A program made the position numbers and the translations under genes. The notes beneath the pieces are model-generated. The model saw nothing but the letters and a program-made list of their open reading frames with translations. It made no database searches and was not told where the DNA came from. A stretch of 64,000 nucleotides of DNA from Verrucomicrobiota bacterium (GTDB lineage: Bacteria > Verrucomicrobiota > Verrucomicrobiia > Limisphaerales > Pedosphaeraceae), in assembly GCA_021325145.1 (NCBI GenBank), contig JAJPHR010000077.1, positions 1 to 64,000 of the forward strand, written 5' to 3'. Every line of letters starts with the position of its first letter. The first letter of the stretch is position 1. Shown piece by piece: positions 9,381 to 17,947 of the stretch.

Positions 9381-12300
9381 CTATTGCAATTGCAGGCGAT
9401 AGAACGTGTACGAAGGCGGCAATGGGACGGTCACCTGGTTTTGACCGTTGACCGACACCGGGGGTGTCGCGACGTTGCTCCAGGCATGCGTTCCGTTAAT
9501 CGCCGAGTTCTGCTGGAGGACAAAGCGTCCACTGATAGTCGGCCAGGAGATGACCAGATTTGGTGCGGAAACCTTGACGGACAAGGGCGCCAGGCCAACG
9601 AAGGTAAAGTTGCTGACAACCTGCGAGGAGGTCACGCCGCCGGTTCCAGCGGTGAAGCCAACATAGGCCACGTTGGTGCCCAGCACACCCGGGATGTCCA
9701 CACTGTAGTTCGTCGTGAAGGTCAGGTTGGTGCTGAGGTCAGTAAGCACCACCTTCATTATTCCCGACAGGTAAGTCACGTTGAACTGAATGGGATCGCC
9801 ACTGGCCAGCAGAACCGGCGTCGTCAGATCATAATTAGATCCGCCGGTGGAGTTGGCGCCAATGCCGTCCGTAAACACATGGATGCCGCGGGTGTGGCCG
9901 TTGTAAACGTTCATTCCCAGATCGACGCTCGGGGTTATACCTGGCGTTGTCTGGCCATCCGGACCGCCGAAACCCAGCGCGCCGCCGCCGTTGCCCAAGG
10001 CGGCTGGGCCAGCCGGGCTGTCTTGCAAGACGAACGCGGTGCCGTCGGCAGGATTGTTGGTCGAGGTCAGTTGGTAGATCCAGGACGCCTGGAACCCACT
10101 AACACCCACCGGGGAATCAAAGAAGGAACTGCGGGCCTCGCCGCCGGTATTATCCGTCAGTTGAATGGCATTGGTGCCACTGAAGGTCGGGCCGCCATTC
10201 AGGCTCCAGCCTATGCTGGAATTGAAGTTCAGGAACGGCAGCAAGACCAGCGTCGAAGCCGTGCTGGGGTTGCTCCCGTTGGTGTTGCTCGCGACGAGCT
10301 GGTAAGCGCCCAAGTCACTGTTCTGGACGTTGGCAATCGTAAGCACATTGCTGTGCGCACCGCTGATCCGGCCGCCGTCGCTCAACGGTGTGCTGCCAAA
10401 GAACCATTGGTTGGTAATGGGCAGAGTCCCGGTCTCGGGCACTGACAGCACCAGGGAGCTGCCATAAATGGCGTAATTGGTGCTCGGCAAATCCGGATTG
10501 AAACTCGGCGAGCCGCTGAAAACAGTCAATCCGGCGTTGATACTGACCCCGGTTCCGAAAAAGTTTGAGGCCAGGATGAAATACTGGTTGCCGCTCATGC
10601 CAGCTTGCAAGTTCGTCAGCGTCAGGCTGAGATTGGTCTGGCCCACCAGCGCGTTGGTGGAAGCGGCCGTATTCGTGATCACATACCATTGGACCGTCAG
10701 CGGTATGCTGCCGACGGGAGGAGTGGCCGTGATGGTGGCGGAGCCGTTCTCGTCCCCACTGAAGGCATTCGTGGTGAGGTTGATCTGGGGCAGCGCACCC
10801 GCGTTGTTGAAGATCTGGAAGATCTGGGCGCTGCTGAGCGCATAATTGAACAGCGCCGCTTGCGACATAAACCCGTTGAAAAGCCGGGCATTTCCGTATT
10901 GGGGATCACCACCGATCCACACATCGAGATTGTCCCCGGGGCCTTGACCAGCGGTCTTGGCCTTGGCCGCGAAGTTTCCGTCCACATAAACGTAATTGGT
11001 GACACCGTCGTAAACCCCGACGACCAGATGCCATTTTGAGTCGCCCAGCGAGGTCGAACCCGTGGCATCGTTGTTGAAATCAGCAAAGTGTGGATCCCCG
11101 CTCCCATCGTAATCCATGCGATACGAAGCATCGCCGTGCCCAAAAAACGTATGGAACCCGCCCGAGCCACTGGATTGTATCCACGCCATCATGGAGAGCG
11201 GACCAGTGATGTTAAGATTGCTGAGCGTGGGGGCATTCACGAAGCCAGTGACCAGGTTGGTTGTGACTGGAATGGCACTTTCCGGAACATCCACCCAGCC
11301 GCCGGCGGCAAGTTGGATGGAGTAACTGGTATTCGTCGGGACAAACCCGGCGTCTGGCACACCCGGCTGCCCCATGAGGACGCTGCCCATGTAAGTGCCA
11401 TCGTGTTGTCCGGCGTAGTCCCACGCCGTTGTGCCATTCGTTTCCTCCAGGCTCCAATAGCCCACGGGGTTGAGTGCTTGAATGATTTGCTGGAAATGGT
11501 TGGGCGTGACCACGCTCAACGTGAGGTTCGAACTTGTAACGCCACCGAACGGATTGCTGACCACGCAACTGTAGTTGCCAGAATTGGCCAGTTGCAGATT
11601 GGTGACGTTCAAGATCGCATTGGTCGCGCCCGGGACGGGGGTGGTGCCATTGAAAAACCACTGATAGGTATATGGCGTTGCGCCGCTGGGCGCCACGGTC
11701 GCGGCCAGTGTGCCGCCCGCAAACAGCGTCGCGGCCGACACTGGTTGCTGCACGATGACCGGGGCGATCGGCGTCAAGCTGCCAAGAAACTGGACGTCCC
11801 CAATTTGCAGGCCGTAAGTGGGAGCGGAGTTGTTGCGGATGTTGTTGGCACTGAGGCGATAGGTGGTGTAGGGCGCGCTGTTGGCAAAGGTCACTTCCTG
11901 CAGAACACCGCTGGTCGCGTTGATCGGCCCGCTTCCAACATTACGCTGGACCGGCAGGGAAAGTGGTCCTGAGGAAATCGTAGTGAAGGTTGTGCCGCCA
12001 TCATTGGACCCTTCGAGCAGGTAATCCGCCGGATCATCCTCTGGATGGCTGGTGGCGACGAAGAACCGCAATCCGGTCACAATCGTACTGCCGGCTTCCG
12101 GGGTGACGACAAAACCCGCCGGACCGGTAAAGGCAGTCGTGTTGCCCGATGCCCCGAAGTTGATAAAGGGGGAGAGCGTGCGGTCCACTGCGCTGGCTGC
12201 AGTGAAACCGGGTGGCGCACCAATGGAGTCGTTGTAGCTGGTGACTGTGTCGCCCAATTGCACAACATCGGTCGCCGTGGATTGGAGCAGGGTCAGCGGC

Positions 12301-13442
12301 GCCGGCGTGCTCACGTTGGTGGCCGTGGCGGTGCTCACCACGCATTGGTAAAGGCCCACGTTGCCGGCGGAAACCGCCGAAATCGTCAGGTTGCTGGTGC
12401 TCGAACCGGAAATCTGCCCGCCATCGCTCAGGTTGTTGGTGACACCGGCGATGATGGACCGCCAGCGGTAGGACGGGCTGGTGCCATACTCCAAGGATAC
12501 CACAAACTGCGCGCTGCCACCGGCATGAACATTCTGGGCCGGAGTGTAGCTTTGGATCAGAACTCCCGGCGGCGGACCGGTGGTGACGAGTTGCAAGCCG
12601 TTGAAATCCGCCTGCGTTACATTCCCATTGGCCGCATTCAACGGATTGGGCGAGCCAACGATCTTTATCACGCCGTTGGCGTCGGGCACGACGTTCTGGA
12701 AGATCACGTAGTCGTCACCTTCGACAAAAACGTTGGCGGGGTTGTTGCCATCCGCCGACTTGTTTAGCGTGGAATCGATCCCATTATGGGCGGTTCCGGA
12801 GTTGACCGAGAACAAGGTGCCTCCCTCGCTGCCGTACGACGCCGAGTAGAGATAAAGCGAGTATGTGCTCGGAGGCACGTTCGACAAAGTGACAATGATC
12901 TGCGGATTGGCTCCACTCCCGCTAACGCTCTCGGAATAGATCCAACTCGGCGTCCCTTGGATTGTGCCGTTGGTGTGTCCATACGGAGCCACGGTCGTGC
13001 AAGTGATGCCCAGCGTGATCGGGCTGTAGGAACCGTCGGACTTCGCGTTGCCTGACGCAACGCCGGTCGGTTGGCCGGAAGCATCGATTTGGCCGCCTGC
13101 CTGACCCCAGGTAGTCGAACCCACGCTGGTGGTCAATGTCGGCGGGTGACCATAGGCCGCATACGGATTGCCTGGATTGTTGGTCGCAACAAAATTAGCA
13201 GTGGACGGCGCATTCCAATGATTGCCTCCGCCGTAGAACCAAGTGCTGCCTGGACCGGAACTGGCGCCAAAGCCGTTCCATACGTTGTGGCCAGGATCGG
13301 AATAAGCGCCCTGGCCGTAATAAAGCACGGCGTAGCCCCCGACTTGGGCGTAATTGAATGCTTCGTGAAAGTTGATCACCTGACCGACGGCAGCGGAGGC
13401 GGCGGCCATGGGCAGGAGTCCCATTAGGAGTTTTTTCTTCAT
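9381..13442 (-). CDS. Very large secreted LamG/Ig-like repeat protein
   Basis: 1353 residues with a signal peptide (MKKKLLMGLLPMAAASAAVG). An N-terminal domain (about 20-290) with NVWNGFG, IVTLSNVPPSTYSLYLY and NGLQLVTTGP resembles the protein at 6192-7457. Ig-like units follow (YRWRSIIAGVTNNLSDGGQI, YTYQWFFNGTTPVPGATNA). A LamG/concanavalin-like domain around residues 650-850 contains VGYWSLEETNGTTAWDYAG and LVVGVYDGVTNYVYVDG. Two more Ig-like units and an L-type-lectin-like part (FVLQDSPAGPAALGNGGGAL) come next, and the end is YTFYRLQLQ. It is probably a surface adhesin or polysaccharide-binding protein; the ligand is unknown. It has its own terminator and a 540-bp upstream spacer. Confidence 0.9.
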   Translation of the reverse strand: MKKKLLMGLLPMAAASAAVGQVINFHEAFNYAQVGGYAVLYYGQGAYSDPGHNVWNGFGASSGPGSTWFYGGGNHWNAPSTANFVATNNPGNPYAAYGHPPTLTTSVGSTTWGQAGGQIDASGQPTGVASGNAKSDGSYSPITLGITCTTVAPYGHTNGTIQGTPSWIYSESVSGSGANPQIIVTLSNVPPSTYSLYLYSASYGSEGGTLFSVNSGTAHNGIDSTLNKSADGNNPANVFVEGDDYVIFQNVVPDANGVIKIVGSPNPLNAANGNVTQADFNGLQLVTTGPPPGVLIQSYTPAQNVHAGGSAQFVVSLEYGTSPSYRWRSIIAGVTNNLSDGGQISGSSTSNLTISAVSAGNVGLYQCVVSTATATNVSTPAPLTLLQSTATDVVQLGDTVTSYNDSIGAPPGFTAASAVDRTLSPFINFGASGNTTAFTGPAGFVVTPEAGSTIVTGLRFFVATSHPEDDPADYLLEGSNDGGTTFTTISSGPLSLPVQRNVGSGPINATSGVLQEVTFANSAPYTTYRLSANNIRNNSAPTYGLQIGDVQFLGSLTPIAPVIVQQPVSAATLFAGGTLAATVAPSGATPYTYQWFFNGTTPVPGATNAILNVTNLQLANSGNYSCVVSNPFGGVTSSNLTLSVVTPNHFQQIIQALNPVGYWSLEETNGTTAWDYAGQHDGTYMGSVLMGQPGVPDAGFVPTNTSYSIQLAAGGWVDVPESAIPVTTNLVTGFVNAPTLSNLNITGPLSMMAWIQSSGSGGFHTFFGHGDASYRMDYDGSGDPHFADFNNDATGSTSLGDSKWHLVVGVYDGVTNYVYVDGNFAAKAKTAGQGPGDNLDVWIGGDPQYGNARLFNGFMSQAALFNYALSSAQIFQIFNNAGALPQINLTTNAFSGDENGSATITATPPVGSIPLTVQWYVITNTAASTNALVGQTNLSLTLTNLQAGMSGNQYFILASNFFGTGVSINAGLTVFSGSPSFNPDLPSTNYAIYGSSLVLSVPETGTLPITNQWFFGSTPLSDGGRISGAHSNVLTIANVQNSDLGAYQLVASNTNGSNPSTASTLVLLPFLNFNSSIGWSLNGGPTFSGTNAIQLTDNTGGEARSSFFDSPVGVSGFQASWIYQLTSTNNPADGTAFVLQDSPAGPAALGNGGGALGFGGPDGQTTPGITPSVDLGMNVYNGHTRGIHVFTDGIGANSTGGSNYDLTTPVLLASGDPIQFNVTYLSGIMKVVLTDLSTNLTFTTNYSVDIPGVLGTNVAYVGFTAGTGGVTSSQVVSNFTFVGLAPLSVKVSAPNLVISWPTISGRFVLQQNSAINGTHAWSNVATPPVSVNGQNQVTVPLPPSYTFYRLQLQ

Positions 13443-13983
13443 AGGTTGGTTGGGGATTATTGGTTGGTTGGATTGGGAAAAACGGACTGGCTGGGGCAGG
13501 GATCGGCATGCAAACCGGAGTTCAATCTGGCGAAAAGGAGCTTTCTATTAATAGACATGTGTTTGGGTTGGGGTTGGGGGGCTTAAAACCTGACGGTCCG
13601 TATTCCAACAAATCAGACACCGCGTACAGCATATTGAACAACCACTCCGCAAGACGGTGCTTTAAACGCATAGGTGTGTGGCGGTCGTTTTGGATGTCAG
13701 GCTTTTAATTTGACTGATCTGAACTGCATCCCGGCAAGCACGGGAACGCCGGCACCGGTCACCGCGTGTCATACAATAACGCAGGCCCGATACCGCAATG
13801 GACAGGGGAACCTTGAGCCTGTCACCAACCAATGGCAAACCAATAGCATTGCAGCTTTACGCAAAAGCATTGCACGTTTCCGAAAAGTCTTTTCCATGGA
13901 ATTTCCACAATTCCCATGCTGGAAAGAATTTTTTGTGCAGGAACTTTTAACCTCCCGGCGCGCCCGGTCAATTCACCAGATCG
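13443..13983. other. Intergenic spacer upstream of the LamG/Ig gene
   Basis: No convincing gene is seen. It holds a G-rich run (GGGTTGGGGTTGGGGGG at 13564-13581) and two identical 8-mers, GCATTGCA, at 13846-13853 and 13867-13874, spaced 21 bp or two helical turns. The promoter of the LamG/Ig gene must lie in this spacer, but no clear -35/-10 pair was identified. Confidence 0.4.
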
Positions 13984-15225
13984 TTAAGCTCCGCCTTTGG
14001 TCTGCTGCCGCCAGGCAATGGGGCTGACGTCATGGGCGCTGGCGAAGCATCGGCAAAGGTGGGCGGCGGAACCGAAACCGCTTTCGACCGCAATGGCTTC
14101 AAGTTTCAGGTCGGTGTCGCGGAGCAGGCGCGCCGCGCAGCCCAGCCGGGCGCGAAGCAGTTCTTCGCGGGCGTTGCGGCCCACCTGGCGCTTGAATTCC
14201 ACCTCGAACGCGCGTTCGGACATGCCGGCGCGGCGCGCCAATTGGGCCAGTTGCAACGGTTCGCGAAAATGTTCCCGCAAGTGAACCACCGCCGCAGTGA
14301 TGCCCGGGGAATCCGTCACGAACGTGGCGGTGGATCGCCGCGCGATGATTCCCAATGGAGGCACCTTGGTCATTTCCGCCGAAGCCTTGCCTCCGCTCAT
14401 CAGCCGGTCCAGCAACGCCGCGCCCGCCCGGCCCACGCCCCGCAAATTGACATCCACGGACGACAACGGGATTCGAGCCATCCCCTGCTCGAACCAACGG
14501 TTATCACACCCGAGGATGGCGACGTCCTCGGGCACGCGCAGTCCGGCCAATTCGCAGGCGGCCAGCAGATCGATGCCGCGGCGGTCATCGTCGCCCATCA
14601 CCGCGAGGGGCTTGGGCAGACGTTCCAGTTCCCGCGCCAGCCAGGCGTGGCGCTCTTTGGACGCGACGTGATACAGAGCGCGGCCGGGATGAGCGGCATC
14701 GAAATCGAGCCGATGGGTTTGCCGGCCGGCCGCGGCCACCTCGGCTTCGAAACCTTCGCGCACATCGCGGATGTCAGGCCGGTGCTTATAGGCGAAATAG
14801 AAAGCGTAATGGACATGACCCAATTCGAGCAGGTGCCGGGCTCCCAGCCTGCCGGCGGCAATATAGTCGACTTCCACGGCTGGGTACGGCAGGTCCAGTT
14901 CGGAGGCGATCATACGGACAACCGGGCAACCCGCACGCCGGGCCAGCCACTCCTGCACCCGCTTGCCGGCGCCAATGGCGGCGCCGCCCACTGCTGCGAG
15001 GATGCCGTCGGCCTCCGTCTCGGGCAGAATGCCGTGAAACCGCATGGCCGCGTCCAGTTCCCAACCCGCCGTGCGGGCGTAATCCACCGCGCCCCTCAGC
15101 AACTCATCGAGATGGAAGTCCGTGACATACAGGACGCGGCGAGGCTCCCCGCCCCGGCCATTACGCGCTGGGCCAGGAACAGGCCGCGCGCGCTTTTTTC
15201 CCGATGGTTTACCCGCATACTTCAT
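13984..15225 (-). CDS. XylR-like transcriptional regulator (PBP1-like plus AraC HTH)
   Basis: 413 residues. After a basic N-terminus, residues about 30-290 form a LacI/PBP1-like sugar-binding domain (RVLYVTDFHLDELLRGAVDY, VAILGCDNRWFEQGMARIPL, SSVDVNLRGVGRAGAALLDR). The last about 105 residues are an AraC-type double HTH (LAQLARRAGMSERAFEVEFK and LEAIAVESGFGSAAHLCRCF). This is the domain order of E. coli XylR. The ligand is probably a sugar, but cannot be named. The gene downstream of the sugar-epimerase-like gene on the same strand is separated from it by 154 bp containing a palindromic element. Confidence 0.9.
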   Translation of the reverse strand: MKYAGKPSGKKRARPVPGPARNGRGGEPRRVLYVTDFHLDELLRGAVDYARTAGWELDAAMRFHGILPETEADGILAAVGGAAIGAGKRVQEWLARRAGCPVVRMIASELDLPYPAVEVDYIAAGRLGARHLLELGHVHYAFYFAYKHRPDIRDVREGFEAEVAAAGRQTHRLDFDAAHPGRALYHVASKERHAWLARELERLPKPLAVMGDDDRRGIDLLAACELAGLRVPEDVAILGCDNRWFEQGMARIPLSSVDVNLRGVGRAGAALLDRLMSGGKASAEMTKVPPLGIIARRSTATFVTDSPGITAAVVHLREHFREPLQLAQLARRAGMSERAFEVEFKRQVGRNAREELLRARLGCAARLLRDTDLKLEAIAVESGFGSAAHLCRCFASAHDVSPIAWRQQTKGGA

Positions 15226-15239
15226 AACGCGGTGGGGGA

Positions 15240-15303
15240 GCAGCCGACAGGAGAAGGGTCCGACCTGTTCGCGAGAAAGGTCAGAGCCTCCTCACGCCGG
15301 CTG
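15240..15303. repeat. 64-nt nested inverted repeat
   Basis: GCAGCCGACAGGAG pairs imperfectly with CTCCTCACGCCGGCTGC, and inside it GACCT pairs with AGGTC around GTTCGCGAGA. It lies in the 154-bp gap between two genes on the same strand. No T run follows, so it is more like a dispersed palindrome than a terminator. Only one copy is in the window. Confidence 0.5.
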
Positions 15304-15379
15304 CCACGAATTTTTAAATCCATCCTGCCTCGCGTACGCCTGGCAGAAAATTCGTTTGCAGCGGGAGTATTGGCATTGC

Positions 15380-16246
15380 TTACCACTTCACCTCGGATAG
15401 ATAACGCAGGCTTTCGGGAATCTGCTGCTCGGAGGTGGGCGATTCGTCTTCGATGAAATACCATTTAACCCCGACTTTCCGGGCGGCGCGCAATGTCGCC
15501 GGAAGGTCAATCTTGCCGGTACCGAGCGCCACGTCGTTGGATACGTCGGTGCCCCCGGTGAGCAGGCCGGTGGGCGTGCTCTTTTTCATGTCCTTGAGAT
15601 GCATCAATTCCCATCGGCCGCGGTATTTCTCCAGCAACTTCGCCGGGTCCTGCCCGGGATGAAAGATCCAGAAAATATCCATCTCATAATGGACGAGATT
15701 CGGCTTGGTCTCGGCCATCAGCAAATCAAAGAGCGTTCCGTTTCCGAAGGGCTGGAATTCGTAGCCGTGGGTGTGGTAGAAGAATTTGATCCCTTGTTTG
15801 GCCAAAACTTCGCCGGCATGGTTGAAAACCGCGGCGGCCTCGCGGCACGTCTTTTCGTCAAAGTCGCCTTTGTGTGGAATCCAGGCGCAGCCGGCATATT
15901 TCAAGCCCAATGCCTTGGCCTCGCTGGCGACGCCTTCAACGTCATCGCGGTAGCGTTCGTACCCAAAATGGCCGCTGATCGCCGTGATGCCGCGCTGGGC
16001 GAGCTGCGCCTTGAATTCCTCCGGCTTGACATTATAGGTGCCGGCCAGTTCGGCGTATTTGATTCCGAAGGTTTTGACTTCGTCCAGTGTGCCCGGGACG
16101 TCCTTTTGGAACTGAGCACGCAGGCTGTACAATTGAAGTCCGATGGGCCCTTTGAAGCTATTGCCGGATTGGGCAACCGCGTTGAGGACGGGAAGGGCTG
16201 ATAGTAGACCAATGCTGCCAAGCAGGAATTTCAAATTTGATTTCAT
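15380..16246 (-). CDS. Secreted sugar phosphate isomerase/epimerase-like TIM barrel protein
   Basis: 288 residues from ATG at 16246 ([20 protein letters not shown]), which gives a clean signal peptide; the frame is open further up but that would bury it. The mature part begins with [12 protein letters not shown] and shows the AP endonuclease family 2 / xylose isomerase-like barrel motifs ([66 protein letters not shown]). The His, Glu and Asp residues in these motifs form the metal site in the family. Substrate unknown. Being next to an XylR-type regulator suggests carbohydrate use, but co-regulation is inference. Confidence 0.88.
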   Translation of the reverse strand: MKSNLKFLLGSIGLLSALPVLNAVAQSGNSFKGPIGLQLYSLRAQFQKDVPGTLDEVKTFGIKYAELAGTYNVKPEEFKAQLAQRGITAISGHFGYERYRDDVEGVASEAKALGLKYAGCAWIPHKGDFDEKTCREAAAVFNHAGEVLAKQGIKFFYHTHGYEFQPFGNGTLFDLLMAETKPNLVHYEMDIFWIFHPGQDPAKLLEKYRGRWELMHLKDMKKSTPTGLLTGGTDVSNDVALGTGKIDLPATLRAARKVGVKWYFIEDESPTSEQQIPESLRYLSEVKW

Positions 16247-16439
16247 GGCGGGAACCCTACCAACAAAAGCGCGGCAGTGAAAGGCATGTTTTTGGGCCAA
16301 GTTCAAATCTCAGGTAAGATGCGCGAGAGACCTATAATCGGGATTTGGAACAGGTCTGGGTCGGCTTTGGGACGGCTTGAAAGTGAAGAATTGTCAATGT
16401 TTGCGGTCCTTGGGACGCTGGGACTGGTAAAAGGGGGGA

Positions 16440-16503
16440 TATATATATGAAAACACCAAAACCCAAACATCCAGCTCCAGAAAAGCATCAAGCACCAAAA
16501 ACC
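16440..16503. repeat. A-rich AACACCAAAACCCAAACA-type dispersed repeat (half element)
   Basis: AAAACACCAAAACCCAAACA, then CCAGCTCCAGAAAAGCATCAAGCACCAAAAACC, closely matches the left arm of the inverted-repeat element at 29543-29663 (AACACCAAAAAACCAAACA... CCCAAGCTCCAGA). Here only one arm is present. Confidence 0.65.
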
Positions 16504-16516
16504 GACACGCTCGAAC

Positions 16517-16608
16517 GTCACGGGTTGTCACGGATTGTCACGGGTCGTGTCACGGGTGGCACTTCGGAATTGGCCCGTCTTTGTTGAGTTGTCACGCTGT
16601 CACGGGTC
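16517..16608. repeat. Six GTCACGG-type iterons
   Basis: GTCACGGGTT, GTCACGGATT, GTCACGGGTC and GTCACGGGTG begin at 16517, 16527, 16537 and 16549, and two more (GTCACGCT, GTCACGGGTC) begin at 16591 and 16599. The first spacings are 10, 10 and 12 bp, that is about one helical turn. They lie in the 690-bp gap upstream of the acyltransferase gene. They may be protein-binding sites or part of a dispersed repeat. Confidence 0.6.
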
Positions 16609-16660
16609 CAGGGGGGTAAAGGGGGGTATGATAAAACGTGGAGTGGGATGAGGAGCGCGG

Positions 16661-16689
16661 AGCGTCAATTTTGACCATGGCTTGACGCT
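16661..16689. repeat. AGCGTCAA/TTGACGCT inverted repeat
   Basis: Perfect 8-bp arms at 16661-16668 and 16682-16689 around a 13-nt centre. It lies in the spacer between the iterons and the acyltransferase reading frame. It could be an operator; nothing else in 16620-16800 looks coding. Confidence 0.4.
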
Positions 16690-16935
16690 TGTGCGATCCG
16701 GGCAAAACCTTGACTCCGGGCGGACGCCCCTTTATAGCTGCCTCCGAGTCTTGGAATGATGGTTCGCGCCGGCCATGGTCCGGCTGGTCAATCAAACTGA
16801 AGCAGTATTACACCCGAAACCACATCGCCAGCGCCCCCGGAGCAAGCTGCGCCGCAGGCGGACCTGGCACGCAAGGATTTTCATCTGGGTTACCGGCCCA
16901 GCCTGGATGGAATCCGGGGGATAGCCATCATCCTC

Positions 16936-17946
16936 GTGATCGGCATTCATTTTAAACTCTTTCGAAATACTTATGGCTTTATCGGGGTTGATCTTTTCTT
17001 CGCGTTAAGCGGTTTCCTGATTACCTGCCTGCTGATTGAAGAATGGAAACGGTCGAAGAAAATAAGTTTGAGCTCGTTTTATGCGCGGCGCGCCTTGCGA
17101 CTGCTGCCGGCTTTGGCCGGCATGCTGGCTGTATTCATTGCCTATGGGGCAATCTTCGACAACCATCGAGAATTCCTCCTTGATCTGAAGGAGGCGGCCA
17201 TTGCGCTCTTTTACTGCTCAAATTGGACGTTGGCCTTCGATCTCTCGCGCATTGACTTTATGCGCCACACCTGGTCGCTTTCCATCGAAGAGCAGTTCTA
17301 CCTCATTTGGCCGGCGGTGCTTCTTTTTATGCTCAGGAGAACTTCACCGGCCTCCATTCTTAACTTTATTGTGCTGGGCGCCGTGCTCTCATGGGTGACA
17401 AGGGTATTGCTTAATGACAGCACTGCGGCAAGTCTCGGCCGCCTCAGCAACGGCCTGGATACCCGCGCGGACACGCTGCTGCTTGGGTGCGCCGTGGCGG
17501 TCGCCCTGGCATTCGGACTGGTCCCGCAAAGCCGCGCGGCGGTTGCCGCACTGCGCTACGCAGCCGCCCTTTCCGTGCTGGGATTGGCCGCAATCGGCTT
17601 CACTCTTTCGGCCGACCTGCCCTTCATGGTCCTCTTGGGTTGGTCCCTTATCTCCATCTTTTCGGCGGCCATCATTCTGCAAGTGACGACCACCTCCGGA
17701 ACCATGCTTCACCGATTTCTGGAGAACCCGATTCTGGTCTTCATCGGTAAAATCTCGTATGGACTCTACCTATGGCATTATCCCATCATGCGCGGGATGA
17801 TGAGTTTGCGCAAAACCTGGCGGGTGAACGTTCCCCTGGCGATCTGCATCACTGTGGTCGCCACCCTGGCTTCGTACTACCTGCTGGAACTCCCCTGCCT
17901 GCGCTTGAAGAAGCGGTTCCAAAAAACAAACACTGAAGGCAACTAG
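16936..17946 (+). CDS. Acyltransferase 3 family membrane protein (OafA/YrhL type)
   Basis: 336 residues from GTG at 16936, but the conserved start of the family, YRPSLDGIRGIAIILVIGIH, is read in the same frame from 16891. The frame is open back to a TGA at 16798-16800 and contains no ATG, GTG or TTG in that stretch, so the real start is a rare codon (CTG 16864 or 16885, ATT 16807) or the 5' end is damaged. The rest has about ten membrane helices, FIGVDLFFALSGFLIT and the HTWSLSIEEQFYLIWP motif. It should O-acylate a cell-surface glycan. The secreted hydrolase gene follows 1 bp after its stop, so the two form an operon. Confidence 0.88.
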   Translation: MIGIHFKLFRNTYGFIGVDLFFALSGFLITCLLIEEWKRSKKISLSSFYARRALRLLPALAGMLAVFIAYGAIFDNHREFLLDLKEAAIALFYCSNWTLAFDLSRIDFMRHTWSLSIEEQFYLIWPAVLLFMLRRTSPASILNFIVLGAVLSWVTRVLLNDSTAASLGRLSNGLDTRADTLLLGCAVAVALAFGLVPQSRAAVAALRYAAALSVLGLAAIGFTLSADLPFMVLLGWSLISIFSAAIILQVTTTSGTMLHRFLENPILVFIGKISYGLYLWHYPIMRGMMSLRKTWRVNVPLAICITVVATLASYYLLELPCLRLKKRFQKTNTEGN

Positions 17947-17947
17947 C

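Noticed and set aside
13564-13581. Possible G-quadruplex GGGTTGGGGTTGGGGGG
   Set aside because: Only three separate G runs are present, so a four-tract quadruplex would need a run to be split; weak.
14032-15456. Forward-strand frame of 474 residues across the XylR-like gene
   Set aside because: Antisense to the regulator and running into the palindromic repeat; no domains.
16891-16938. GTG at 16936 as the sure start of the acyltransferase
   Set aside because: The family motif upstream of it is in the same frame, so this start would remove a conserved part; kept only as the nominal coordinate.
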